The notes below the pieces were generated by a model. The model saw nothing but the letters and a program-made list of their open reading frames with translations. It did no database searches and had not been told where the DNA came from. 64,000 nt of DNA. It comes from Cavia porcellus (taxonomy: Eukaryota; Chordata; Mammalia; Rodentia; Caviidae). Shown here in pieces: positions 12,305 to 24,077 of the stretch. The DNA lies in contig NW_026947489.1 of NCBI RefSeq assembly GCF_034190915.1, positions 55,180,001 to 55,244,000 of the forward strand, read 5' to 3'. Both the position numbers and the translations under genes were made by a program. How positions within the stretch are numbered: the first letter of the stretch is position 1; each line of letters begins with the position of its first letter.

Positions 12305-12478
12305 TAGTAATACCTTGGTTTGTGAAGGTTTCTGTTCACAAACAATTTGGTTCCAGAACAGAAGCATTTGCAAAATTTTGCTTCCATTTATGAACTCAGT
12401 ATCAGCTGACAAACACAACTGCAGGCATCTTCCAAAGAATTATGGAACAAACTCAGTATATGAACCAAGGTACCACTG
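12305..12478. mobile_element. Short TIR-bearing DNA transposon (MITE) with TA duplication
   Basis: The left end TAGTAATACCTTGGTT and the complement of the right end CAGTGGTACCTTGGTT pair as imperfect terminal inverted repeats. Both sides are flanked by TA (12303-12304 and 12479-12480), the target-site preference of Tc1/mariner and pogo/Tigger elements. The 174-bp interior has no coding capacity, so it is a non-autonomous copy. The exact family is not assigned. Confidence 0.6.
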
Positions 12479-12497
12479 TAATTTTTCACACATAATT

Positions 12498-12537
12498 TTT
12501 AATCACTTAAACATCCATTGATGTTTAAGTGATTAAA
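12498..12537. repeat. Perfect 18-bp inverted repeat with 4-nt loop
   Basis: The arms TTTAATCACTTAAACATC (12498-12515) and GATGTTTAAGTGATTAAA (12520-12537) are exact complements around the loop CATT. The hairpin lies 20 bp beyond the MITE right end. Confidence 0.9.
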
Positions 12538-12539
12538 CA

Positions 12540-13624
12540 TCCCATTGATTCTTTATAAACCAGTGAATAAATGTCTCATCTTCAGTATATCTCACCCAGG
12601 TTATCTACAGCAAGTTTTTTCCTAAATTCAGCTTATCCCACCCTCCCGCTGAGTCTATTCTACTGGTTTTTCATCATAACAGCTAACTCTTCATGGCTAG
12701 AGTCACTGTTTTCCTGACTTTGCTGCTGGACACGGAGGTCCAAATTTAATTTTAGCCCTTTCTGCCACTCACTATCATTGTCTTGAAGAATACTAGAGAG
12801 ATAGTGAGGTTGTAAAACAAAGAGTTAGGAGGAGTATTTATTATGATCTTGGAAGGGCTATTGATCCAATTAAAGAAAATGACCCAAGAATAATGTATTT
12901 TTTAAAGAAAGCACAGAGCTGAAGTCAAATTCTACGAACCAATGAAATTAAATGTCTGGGCATAAAAAGAATGTTTCAGGAGGAAGAATGAAGAGAAATG
13001 GAGGCACAAATAAAGGAGAATTAGGAGAGGGTGATGTCACAGAGCAGAAGGTTTTATGGAAAAGGTAACAGCAACTAACATCGTGTGCTATGATCTAAAA
13101 ATAAAAAGCTAGAGAAAATGTTCTTTGGATTTAGTAATTGTGAAACCATTCTCAGAAAGACAAGTTTCTAAACAGCAAGCTGACATGATGATTGGTCATA
13201 GTTTCCATTTTCTGGTCTCTGGTTACCCTCACAGTGGACGGGATGAGTATGCCCAGGATAGAAGCTTGTTGAGCCAACCTGAGAAATACTTTTCTGCAGA
13301 AGTCCACTCCAGAAGAATCAGACAGGAGCGTGATTTCCAAGCTTAAAAAAGAAAGTTGACACCTGAAACCAATTATCCCAAACTATTCTTTAAGGTTATG
13401 GGCAATTGGAGTATTGGTCTCAGTTCAACCCTAACAAAATCATTTGTTGATCAAGCACTTCCTTTTCCCTTCTCTCAGCATCTTTTCTCATTTTAGGACC
13501 AGCAGAAGAGTTCCTCAGAACTTCTTCCATTAGATATTTATAATTACATGTTCAATAATGGTTGAACAAGACCTGGGTTGCCACACATGCAATGTTTCCG
13601 CTGGGCTGTATGCTCACAAGAAAT
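12540..13624. other. Intron with no recognised element
   Basis: Unique-looking AT-rich intron. The short frames here have no recognisable domain or splice-site context. Confidence 0.6.
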
Positions 13625-15900
13625 GAGGTTTTTTAAGTAGAATAAAACCAAACAAAATGAAACCGAATAAAGCCAATCAAAACAAAACAATGAAAGCAAT
13701 CCAAGACTTCAAAACAAGATAGCAGGAAATCATCAATGGCTACCATAATGCTTGTTGTTATCTTCAAAATAGCTACCTATACCATCAGACATAACAAAAT
13801 CAAAAGAACAGAATAAAAACCAATCAAAACAAAACAATGAAAACTATACAGGACTTCAAAACACGATAATAGGAAATTAACAATGGCTACCACCTTACAT
13901 TTTTAGATGTTACCTCCCTTTTCACTTTCATAATATCTATTGTACATTTTGGTTCCCACTAACTCCTTCAGTTTTTATACTAGGGAGACAGCACAATGTT
14001 CACTCATGTGAATCTGAACCATTTCATCCTTGAGCATGATCTCAAGTTGCATCCATTTACTTACAAGAGCCTTGAAATGATCTTTCTTTCTAGCTAAGTA
14101 CCTTTCCAGTGTATAAAAATACCATAGCTTTCTTCTCCACTCTGTGATTGATGGGTAAGTTACCCCTGCTGTTTTCTGGGTCCTTGTTGCATAGAACAAT
14201 GTCCTCACTCCTCCAACACTTAGTTCATGAATTTCTTTTCAAGTCAAATGTGTTTCTTTCACACATATTAATACAGCATATTGAGGGATCATGTCTCCTG
14301 ATCCACTCTGCCTGTGTTTCTTTTTATTGGTGAATTGAGGCCATCTGCATTAATATTATGACCAACATGCACTGATTCGTCTCTGCTACGTTATTCTCTT
14401 ATCATTGGCTGCCCACTTTTCCCCTTTGTTCAGTTGCTTTCCCTGATTGGCAATCCTCCTCTGCTGCTGTTCTTAGAACCATGGTCATCTTCATTTCCTC
14501 TAGAATATTCTTCAGCACTCTTTGTAGGGCTAGTTCATTAATTCATTCAATTGTTTTTTTTTCACAGAAGTATCTTATGTCTCCATTAATTTTGAAAGAT
14601 AGCTTTTCAGGATACATCAATCTGGGTTGGAACTTGTTTTCTTTCAGGACTTGAAATACTTCACTCCAAGCTTTTCTTGATTCGATGGTTTCTATTGAGA
14701 AGTGTGTCATGATTCTGATGGGTTTTCCTTTATAGGTCTGTTTCTTTTCTCTAATATCCTTTAATGTTTTATTCTTGTTTTGAATTTCTGAGATCTTGAT
14801 TATTATATGTTTGGGTGTAGATTTAATTTGCTTATGGCTATTTGTAGTTTTGTATGCCTCACTTATCTGTATGTCAGGTCATTTTCCCACACTTGAGAAG
14901 TTCTATACTATTTCTTCTATAAATAGTCTTTTTATGTCATTTGTGTTGACTTCTGATTTTTGTTGCTGATATCTATCAGTCCTAAATTATTTTTCTATGC
15001 ATCATCTTGCAGCTGTTGGATTGTTATTTTCTGGGTCCTTGCTGTTTTTAAGAGACCATTCTTTTCACGATTGCTAGCTGAAATCCTGTCTTCAAGGTCT
15101 GAAAGTCTATCTTCAGTTTCTTTCTAGCAGTTTTTCCAGAATTCAGTGGAGTTTTTAATTTCCTGGATATCTCTTTGAATCTCCTCATGCATTCCAGTTC
15201 TTCCCTATATCATTCATTCAACGTTCTCTCATTTTCCTATGCTCCTCTTTTTTAATCTTTGTGTTCTTAGATATGCTCAACAATTTTTTCATTGTTTTTC
15301 ATTTCTTCTTTTACCCAAGATAGTATTTCTCATATGATTTCTTTTACAGCCTCATGAAGTTGTTTCTTTACTTCAGTTGCTATCCTTTCAGAAATTTCAG
15401 GTATTTGACTTCCAATTTCTTCCATGTCCATGTCTCCAGGACTTGTTCTGTGTGGGATGGAGTCTAAGATTGCCTTTTGTTCTTTCACCTTGACATCTGG
15501 GTTCCTCCAGTGAAATTGGTCATAGGTTTTCCAGGTGTTTCCCACATTGGATGCCTATTTGTGGTGTAGGGGAATGTTCCAGGTACCTGGGTTTCTCTGA
15601 CTGAGGTTCACAGGGAAGCAGTGTTGTGAGGCAGGCTTCTCTAGACACATAGCTACAATGAGACTCCCCAGTGGTGCCAGCAATGAGGGGGAGTGGTTGG
15701 ATGGTTCTCCCTGCCCATGCTGGCTATAAGTCCTCAATGGTGGCCAGTGGGCTCATGGAGAGAGGGGCTGACTGGTATTCCCAGCCCACACTGCCATAAG
15801 TAGAGTTGTTGAAAACCACAGAGAAATGGATCACTTCTGAGCTCTCCAGAAATGAATTTTGGATCTCACCTCTGTCCCTTGCCAATTTGGAGACCAATGA
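13625..15900 (-). mobile_element. Degraded L1-derived element: ORF1 joined to an ORF2 tail (copy A)
   Basis: Read on the - strand, from high to low coordinates, there is a possible 5' UTR (about 15900-15550), then an ORF1 region (about 15545-14450). Its N-terminal part is still open for 71 codons, and its RNA-binding part aligns with copy C (compare 14690-14830 with 37896-38033), but it carries many stops. A spacer follows, then at 14208-13975 an open 77-codon piece ending SEHCAVSLV, equivalent to the L1 ORF2 C-terminus. Last come two diverged units of about 147 bp in tandem (starting near 13673 and 13820). Almost all of ORF2 is missing between ORF1 and the tail. The outer limits are approximate. 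Confidence 0.75.
13975..14208 (-). pseudogene. L1 ORF2 C-terminal remnant inside copy A
   Basis: The translation shows ITEWRRKLWYFYT, KKDHFKALVSKWMQLE and a C-terminus CAVSLV. It parallels the ORF2 C-terminus at 25203-25511 (REWIKKMWYFCA, KWMQLEI, CIVSLV). No reverse transcriptase or endonuclease domain is attached. Confidence 0.75.
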
Positions 15901-17575
15901 TAAACTCCTTAATATTTCTTAATATTTCCATGTCTCAGGATTAAATGAGCAGTTCCATAAAAATCACTCAGTGGAGGACTTGACCTAGAGTCTTTACTCC
16001 TCAAGAACTTTGCTTACCTCCTTCAGTGGTCACAGAGCAGTAAAGGAAAAAGCATCATGCAGGTGTCATTGTTAGAAGCTGAGGCAGGTGGCAGAGGTAG
16101 CCAAGGGCTGCATTTAGGGTTCTAAATAAGGAAGGGTTTGACATAACTTAAAAATGAGATGGAAAATAGTTCTCAGTTCTACCACAGATAGGATCCTTGG
16201 CAGGGTCACCTCTACTCATGAAGATGACCCACGGTAACAAGGTCAATCCCCCATCTCTACCTTCAAAGTGACTAAAAAAAAAACACAGAAGACATAGTTC
16301 TCTAAGATGCCATTAGATGCTCATCCAAAAGGGCCAACACCCAGGCTAATTTCCAGAGCCACTGGGAAGTCATCAGATTCCAACCATGATACTGATCTAA
16401 TAGAAAAGTAACAAACACATTTAAAAATCAAAAATGAAACAAAAAGGAAAAGTGCTTGCTGGTATTTTGGATCAACAATGATCCAAAACGAGGGACTAGC
16501 ATATGCCAAGCTCCCTGGATGGCCTGGCACAGGCACTTACACCTCATGATGATCTGACCCTCAATCAGGTGAGTGCCAGACCTGAGATCCCTAGGGCAGC
16601 ATGGGCAAGGTTTCTCAGGAGGCAGAGACACAAATGTGCTCACAGTCATTATCTAAGCAGCAACAATGCCAGGCTGGCCTGAGAATAAGCCCTCTGGCTC
16701 AGAGATGTACAGAGAGCCTGGAATCCTGGCCACTGGAACAGCCAATGAGATGGAAGATATCTGTCGGGCCCTAGCCAGAAGGAATCTCCTCTGCCATCAC
16801 AGGGGTCACACAAGTGTGAGCTGAAGAAGACAGCAGAGCAATCTTGGGAAGGCCAGGCTGAGTAGGAGTCAACTTTTAGCTTGTTGGACACAGGCCAGAG
16901 CATGGGACACTGTTTGGCAGTCCTTTAAGGAAGTCTGAGATCCAAAGACCACTTAATGAAGATGTCCAGCTTCCAGTGGCTTCTGAAAAGCAAGGTTAGC
17001 AAATGACAAAGGTCCAGCTCAACTCACTCGACTCTGACTGCTTCTGAAATCTTTGGTGGCTGAAGAAGACATCTCTTCTGGGCAGCATGGAGCACCAAGG
17101 AGCTGAAAGGTCATTCTCAGTCCTTCAGGTTCCTCTATGGTAGGTGAGGACCTGACTGGAGATTCAATGGGAGAAATGCTGTCTTCATGCTGACTCAGAG
17201 ACTAAGGAGCCAGGAAGCTCTTCTTCTTCTAGCAGTCTATCTGTCTGTTTAGGAGTCCAGATCTTTTTGGCCTGGTAGCTACCAGTTTTTAGTATAATCA
17301 AAGTTTCTTAAATGGTCATAGAAGCAAATAAAGAATAGAGTGCTAGTCTATGGGATAAGCTTGGATGGCAACCCCAGAAAAGGGCCCAAATTCTTCCAAC
17401 TCAATAATTTGGTTTGTTTGGTCAGCTGGTCCTTAAACCCTTGGCATTTCAAAGTCACCATTGGATAACTTCTGTGCCATCTGAAATGCCAAGTGGCTGG
17501 CAGAGCGGAGAAAGTCAACACCAGTGTCTAGGGGAAAAAACTGGAATTCTAGGCATGAAATGTTCCCAAACCTGT
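15900..17575. other. Moderately GC-rich block of unknown origin
   Basis: The composition differs from surrounding AT-rich intron, and on the - strand several short frames overlap (16321-16903). One holds cysteine-rich PPEKPCPCCPRDLRSG. I recognise no protein family, no poly-A tail and no splice sites. It may be an unrecognised retropseudogene, an old ERV internal fragment or simply unique intron. Confidence 0.3.
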
Positions 17576-17577
17576 GG

Positions 17578-17580
<3 letters not shown>

Positions 17581-17620
<40 letters not shown>
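17581..17620. repeat. (TA)20 microsatellite
   Basis: Twenty uninterrupted TA dinucleotides. Open frames through it read YIYIYI and are artefacts. Confidence 0.98.
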
Positions 17621-17623
<3 letters not shown>

Positions 17624-17764
17624 TCCAAATTTCAAAGATTGTATATATAAAAAATGTGTGCTCACACCCATTTTCTACAAGCCTGACTCAGCTGCACTGC
17701 AGGAGTGCTGGCTAAGCAATCCAAGGTGACATCTCAAGGTCAATGCATCACCTGCTTGACTGCT

Positions 17765-17925
17765 TTTAATATACACAGAAACCTTGTGAAGCAAACACAG
17801 ATAGCATTGAGAATTCCTGCTTCATTTATACTGGAAAGGAACTGAAGCTACAGATTAGCTAATTCACAAAAGGTCATGCCTCCGTGTAAGAGCCAAGAAA
17901 AAATTAGATCCCAGGCAGTCTGATT
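17765..17925 (-). mobile_element. MIR SINE
   Basis: Reverse-complement MIR order: ACAGAAACCTTGTGAAGC, TACTGGAAAGGAACTGAAGC, the TAATTCACAAAAGGTCATGC core and CCCAGGCAGTCTGATTGG. It is diverged. Confidence 0.65.
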
Positions 17926-18128
17926 GGAAAGATGGAACCTTTCCTGTTCCTCTGGTCAAAGTAACAATCACACTGGGTAGATGTAACAGGCCGGAAGAGT
18001 TCACACAGGGTGACTGCAGCAGGGAACAGAGACCAGAACTCAGCCCCGGCTTCACTGCCCTCCAGCCAACCTTGGGAGAGTCGTTTTTATTGCTGATTTT
18101 TCATTGTATTAAAGTATAAGTCGGAAAG

Positions 18129-18312
18129 GTTCTGTTTTGTTTTATTTTGTTTTGTTTTTGTATTGGGGATTGGACTCTTTACATGGAGCAACTTCCCCAG
18201 CACTTTTTATTTTTTATTCGAAGACAAGATCTTGCTAAATTGCCCATGCTGAAGTCAAACTTGGGGTCAACCCACTAGCCTCACCTCCTGCATAACTGGA
18301 ATTGCAGGTGTG
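18129..18312 (-). mobile_element. B4-like dimeric SINE (ID + B1)
   Basis: The left half on the + strand, GTATTGGGGATTGGACTC.. to CCCCAGCAC, is the complement of an ID-type tRNA-derived unit. It is followed by a T-rich linker and a B1-type body (GACAAGATCTTGCTAAATTG .. GGAATTGCAGGTGTGTGC). The ID-B1 fusion is the known architecture of rodent B4 elements. Confidence 0.65.
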
Positions 18313-19490
18313 TGCAGGAAAGATTTTAAGAGCTGGAATAAGAGTGTTTACTCAAAGAGAAAGCACAACTTTTTGCATCTTCAGGAGAGGAGAAGTTGGG
18401 GGAGTGAGTCAAGGCCCATGGGATTTCCGTTCCCACCTTGCCTTGGAGACTGGGAAATAAGCACTATCTCCCCTGATGTTCACATCTCAAAGATCTGGAT
18501 TCGGGGTCCCAGTCCAAGACATTCCTGGGTTATAAAACTCTCCTCAAAAGGCTTTTAAAAATACTTACATCTCAAAGGGTCAGAGAATTCACAATTAGTA
18601 TAAGGTTCCTAACGTAAATATTGAAATAGAAGTCAGAGATCTAAGGTCAGGAAAAAGTCTATCTAAAACTTGGCCAAACTGAGAGGAATGTTTGGAAATG
18701 ATCTTGCTTAGTCTGTGTGAGAGTCCCTGCTTTGCGATGACAACTGAGGTCACCAGAGACATTTAGGAAAGTGTGGTAAGCTGCAGGCTTACTATAAGGT
18801 GGTAGCTGCAGGCTGTTCAGAAAGCTCCCGACAATGCACAGAAGAATCCACCACAGCCAAAATGCACACCCACTTGCAGGGAAGCTGCTTTTTGTTAAGA
18901 GCCTGTAGTAGAACAATGCAGCAGACCTCCTGGGTAGAGGTCAGGCCACACAGTCAGGCCTGGCAGCGGTTTGAGGATTATAATGTATCAGGAGCAAAGA
19001 TCAAGGCTAGTAGTGGCTCACTGTCAGACGCACACAGACAGGTTAGCAAGATGTTTGCATGCAAAGCCACTCTTCTCCACAATCAGACTCGACTTGGGAG
19101 TCTACGACATGGAAAGAAATCTTCTCTTGCTCATTCACAAGCACTCTCTCCCCTCCTCCTTTCCTCCATTTTTCTTTTGTTCTTTCCCTTTCTTCCGTCT
19201 TTCCTTTCTTCCATCTTTCCTTGTATCCCTTCATCCTTACCTCCCTTCCTTCTTTGTAGCTTTTATGAGGAAAAACCTTCAGGAAGTGATGTAGGAGAAA
19301 TCTAACTTCTACCTGTTAGATGTCACGTGTGCAGGGTTCATGGCTGCACAACAAATGAAGTTGTGAACCAAAGGAAGAAGCTAGAAGGGTTTCACTGGAA
19401 ATCAGGAGAGAATGGTTCCTGGATTTCCAGGCAGCATCACCAGTGAAATGGCCACTGAGGCCCTTTGTGCTCTGACTACATGTTAATTTC
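18313..19490. other. Intron, including a CT-rich tract
   Basis: A pyrimidine-rich tract (about 19140-19260: CCTCCTTTCCTCC, TCTTTCCTTTCTTCC) explains the open frames here on both strands. Nothing else is recognised. Confidence 0.6.
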
Positions 19491-20292
19491 TATCTAACTT
19501 AGCTGCCTATAATAAAAGATTGTCAGAGCCAACATGGGCCTCAAGTCTACGCATTTTTCTCTTCTTCTTCCCATGACCCTCAGCAGTCTTCCACACAGGC
19601 CCTTGAAATCCTTCCCATAGATCCCAAAACAGGATACTTCCTGCTTTTCCCGTCTCACTGCTGCTACTTTGGTTTCTCCCACGTTCACCTCCTCTACTCA
19701 ATCACAAAATGTTAGTGTGCGCTGAGCCTTCCTGCCTTCGCGCCTTGTCCTGGATACTATTCTCCGCTCCCACCTCTGTTTTCAGTACCATTTATGTAGT
19801 AGTTACTCTTAAATCCACATCTGCATGGCTCACTTTTCTCCTGACATCTCACAATAAGCATGGCAGGATGGAATTCTTGGCACCTCCATGAGTGGGTTCC
19901 TCCACCAACCTCCTCCATCCATCTCAGCAAATGATGTGATCACCATCCATTTGTGTTCAAGGCCAAACTTTGGAGTTACCCTTGATTTCTCTGTTTCCTT
20001 TCTTTCTTCTCTGTCCCCCACTGGTCATCATCCAGCAGCGTGTTGTTATGTGACTCCACCTCTAGACAGTGCCAGAAAAGCACTTACTGAGTTCTATTGC
20101 TGCAAGCCCCCACTTCATCAAAGCCACCATTTTTCTGGCTTAGACTGTTGCAACTAGAGCCTAACTGATCTCCACAGGCGTGGCTCTTTCTTGAACATGC
20201 CCAGCTTGTTCTTGCCTTACAGAACTTGTGCTTCATATTTCCTCTGCTTGACATTCTACCTCAGACAGGAGCAAGACTGGCTTCCTGACACT

Positions 20293-20437
20293 CTTTTTAT
20301 TTTTTAATTCAGGCTCTTTCTATAGTTCAAGGTGGCCTTGAATTCACTATGTAGCTTAGGCTGGCCTGAAACTCAGCAATCCTCCTGCCTCAGCCACCCA
20401 AGTGCTGGAATTACAGGCATGTGCCACCTCACTTGCC
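20293..20437 (-). mobile_element. B1-like SINE inside L2
   Basis: Complement signature: TTCAAGGTGGCCTTGAATTC, AATCCTCCTGCCTCAGCC, GTGCTGGAATTACAGGC, followed by a degraded 5' end CACTTGCC. It interrupts the L2 described at 19500-20865. Confidence 0.85.
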
Positions 20438-20457
20438 AAAACATATGTATTATCTTT

Positions 20458-20618
20458 ACTTATTTTATGTTTTGAGGGGGGTAGAGACAGTGTCTCACCC
20501 CTGTAATTCAGGCTGACCTCGAGTTCATTCTATTGCCCAGGTTAGCCTTGAGGTCATGGTGAGTACCTGCCTCAGTCCCCTGAGTGCTGGGACTACAGGC
20601 ATGTGTCACCACACCCCT
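20458..20618 (-). mobile_element. Second B1-like SINE inside L2
   Basis: Complement signature: AGACAGTGTCTCACC, GCCTTGAGGTCATGG, GCCTCAGTCCCCTGAGTGC, GGGACTACAGGCATGTG and CACCACACCCC. It lies about 20 bp from the preceding SINE in the same orientation. Confidence 0.85.
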
Positions 20619-21704
20619 TCCCTTCTCATCTCAGCTTCTATTACCTCCTCTAGAGACTTTTCCTGACCATACATCCTAAAATAGCACTCATTCACATTTT
20701 CAGTTCTCTGTAGGACTTGTGATGTGTTTGTGTATTCTTGTGTCTCTGTATAGTATGAGGAGGTGAACCATGAGAGCAGAGACCAAGAATAGTAGAACCC
20801 GACCAAACCCTGGCCCTGGATTCTCCATGAATATTTTCTGAGCAAACAATTAAGTAAAAGGATAAATTAATTGTATATTTTTACTCTGAGTTAATATTCA
20901 TATTAAAACTAGATCATCCCATTTCCAAAACAAGAAGATATTTGTTGCATATAGTCTTTCTCCAAAATTCTTTTCTTAAAACTTAATGATTTTTTTTCAA
21001 TCTTTGGAAATATATTTTCCAGTAAGTATCATAGACTGAAATCAACACGACTGGAACCCAAACAAAAGTCTCTGAGAAAGTCAGAATATTATGAAAGACA
21101 GCATTTTAGATCAGTTTTGGCCCTGAATGTAGTTTTCAGTCTTCCTGATATCAAATCGAAGTCTTGTCTGTTTGGGAGTAGCTGAGCTACGAGCTGGAAT
21201 CTTAATATGTTTCTGCCCTAAGCCTAGACAACTACTGGTCTCTGTTTTACTCCCAGATAGAGATAGGGAATGATGTGATTCCCAGAAGCCAAAAATAAAA
21301 GATGGAATAATTTGCTACATAGAAATCTAGTTTAAAAACTAAAAAAATAAGTAATTGATTTATAATAAAATGAATAGTTTATTTCTATGCAAAGCAAAAG
21401 TACAAATAAATTATAGTAGCCCTTTTCCAAAATGTCCATTCCTTCACGCTGCTCACCATGCTTGTGTTGGATGGCATTCTCCCTCCAGGCTCTGCAGCCT
21501 AACACAAGGCAGTTGCTGGTTTCTCAAAAGGATTCCCTGCCTGGCCCCACTACAGGCAAAACCAGCCACTCTCCACCAATGCTTGACAGTCATTCCTTGC
21601 CCTTAACCCGTTTGGGCTCAAAACTGATTAACATTTCAACTTCCTCCTGTGTGTGTTACACTTGCAGATCTAGCACTTGAATTAAGTGATCTTAGGCATG
21701 AGTT

Positions 21705-21890
21705 TTGCTTCGTGTATGTTGAAATTAAATAATGCAAAACACATAAAAACCATGCTAAGCAAAGAATAGAAGCATTACTGGATTTCACAGCATGACGATA
21801 GGGAATCAGCAATGGATACCATAATGTCTCTTTTTTCTTCAAAGTAGCTGTTCATTTCTTCATGCATAATACAATGGAGTTTGCTTTTTT
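21705..21890 (-). mobile_element. Fragment of the ORF1-only LINE family 3' region (copy E)
   Basis: Colinear with 30245-30420 of copy B: AAGCAAAGAATAGAAGCATT, TTTCACAGCATGACGATAGG, AATCAGCAATGGATACCAT, GTAGCTGTTCATTTCTTCAT. It is a 5'- and 3'-truncated piece of the tandem-unit region with no coding part. Confidence 0.65.
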
Positions 21891-21952
21891 GGGGGGGGGT
21901 CTATTTCATTTTTATCGGTACCAGGGATCAAACTCACGACTGCCTGCTTGAA
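21891..21952 (-). mobile_element. Truncated ID-type SINE
   Basis: ATCGGTACCAGGGATCAAAC and ACGACTGCCTGCTTG match the complement of the full ID-type element at 61641-61735. A run of nine G at 21891-21899 replaces its expected A-tail region. It abuts copy E. Confidence 0.65.
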
Positions 21953-22639
21953 TCAGTGATTTCTGAATATGAGGGAAACAGAGGAATGAAGAAGGCTCTA
22001 AGACTTTTGGCTTGGTGTCATTTTAAGATCTTCTGAGCTCTCCAGTAGAAAGCAGTCTGTTACCTATCTACTTATCCCCACAGGAGCTGAGCTACTAATT
22101 TCTAAAGCAGTGGTTTTATGTGAAGAAACTGGCAGAAGAGTATTTTGAACCTAAAGTTAGGAGCCAGTCCTATGACTTACCTTTTGCACAAAGCAGCTCA
22201 GAGCCACAAGAGCAAATGCTTCAGAGACTCTCATCTCCCGCTCTTTTTCATGGCAGTTTGGATGGTCTGACCAGAGGAGGCATGTGGCTATAAAGGCACC
22301 AGTTTTGTAATCATCATGGAAAAACCTTTTTCAACAAGCTTATCAAACAACATATTATGTGGGGATTTTTTTTATTCTTCTAAGTTACTTAACAGAGTTT
22401 CATGAGGATACATGGCAACTCTCACATAGAAAAAGTTGTAAAAAAAATTAATTTAATGTAAAGGACAGAAGTATTGAAGGTATAGTTCCTTCCAGGGCAC
22501 ACTCAGTGGAAGAAAAGATGCCACTTTTATTAGTGCTGCCCTCAGGCAATTAGAGCTGTCCCCATCACCTGCTCCTTTGTGCAGGATCACAGCTCTCCCC
22601 TCACTGCAGGGTCTTGAAAGCATTCCTCATTTGTTTTAA

Positions 22640-23260
22640 TTTTACTTTATTCTTTCCTTTTTTTTTAACCTTTCCCAATTTTGTTCTCCCACCATCCCTG
22701 GCATCCATCCACCTGAGTGTATTTTATGTGTTTCAGGAATGGCCTTCTACATATTTGTTCAAAATCTATATATGTTTCTGAAACTTCATAGCTCTGCTTT
22801 CAGAGGGACATACTTTGTAGAATAATACTGTACCATGAACCTCATTCTGTTTCTTACTCTTGTCACTCAGCCTTATCTTACTGAGATCTATTGGGGTAGT
22901 TCTAAGACCTCTGCTACGTGCATATGCTATGCATCATTCATCCCAGCTCCAGGAGATGGAGCATGAGTATCTAGGTTTCCCTCCACCCAGATACCATCAA
23001 TAATGCTTAAATGAGTACATTTATGCATGTTTCTTGTTACCTGCATGGGCGATCCGTGTGTGTGTATGTCCATCCAGGAGAATTACTGATTCACAGGCTA
23101 TCTGTGTACCAATTTCACTAAGTATTGCTCTTGGTTTAGCAGTTTCTGAGTATGAATTTCAAACTTCATCCACCGAATTTCTCTCAATAGTTCTATTGAT
23201 GGTAGCTTTGTATAACCTGAAGTATTTTGCTAGTTGCACCTGTTCACAATCTTACTGATT
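22640..23260 (-). mobile_element. Ancient L1/HAL1-type LINE remnant
   Basis: The order of segments follows the complement of an old mammalian L1 3' half: TTACTCTTGTCACTCAGCC, ATCATTCATCCCAGC, GAATTACTGATTCACAGGC and GTACCAATTTCACTAAG. Heavily diverged; the boundaries are guesses. Confidence 0.45.
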
Positions 23261-24022
23261 TATTGCTACTTATATCAGTATATGATTTCCTTCTTTATTC
23301 CTTATGAAGCTTTTCACCTCATAGTTTTATTTCTGCTCCAGAAACTGCTACACCAGCCTTCTTGTTGTTAATATTTACCTAGTGTTTTTTTTGTACAGGT
23401 GTTAGTATTGTACAGGTGTTTGTTATAAGTTATATGTCCCATTTTGTTCTGTCTAAGTGTGTCTATTAGACATTATATTGCTGAAGCTTGTCTTTTTATT
23501 TACTGATTATAATGACAGGGATATTAGGGTATGTTTCTGCATTTTTTGCTTTACCTGTCTTTTGTTTACTCTTCTTTGTCTACCCCCCTATTTTCCATTG
23601 ATAACTGAGTATCATCCCATTGATTCAAAACTTGGGTATTCTCATTCTATTGCTATGGCAACTACCCCCACCATGTTAAGACCCACGCTGGTGCTTTTGG
23701 CTGTCATCCACTATGCTGTATCAGTATCTATGTTGTCCTTCTGAATAAATCAGAAGTCAAAGCACATGCAGGCCACCTTCCTCACACACTACCTGCCACA
23801 CTAATTCCACCTATTGTTTTCACTGTAGAGTATTATGAATATACTTGTTCATGATTACTTACTAGAAAATACCATTATTTACATTTTTTATTTTTACTTA
23901 TTTTTACTTCCTAGTCTTCTTATCAACTCTTGGATTCATTTCCCTTTTTACTTGGTTTGATCCTCATCCCTGAGAGACAGACAGACAGAAACACAGAGAC
24001 ACAGAAAGAGACTGAGACAGAG

Positions 24023-24077
<55 letters not shown>

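Larger units (their letters stand above)
19500..20865 (+). mobile_element. L2 LINE, sense, split by two SINEs
   Basis: The left part (19500-20290) keeps the L2 ORF2-region order: TTGGAGTTACCCTTGATTTC.., then CACTTCATCAAAGCCACC and TAGACTGTTGCAACTAGAGC. After the SINEs the 3' end resumes at 20622: TTCCTGACCATACATCC, ATGAGAGCAGAGACCAAG and GAATATTTTCTGAGCAA, matching the L2 tail. The continuity across the SINEs supports one interrupted element. Confidence 0.65.

Noticed and set aside
18799..19305. 168-codon + strand frame
   Set aside because: The C-terminal half reads through a CT-rich tract, there is no domain or splice context, and overlapping frames exist on both strands.
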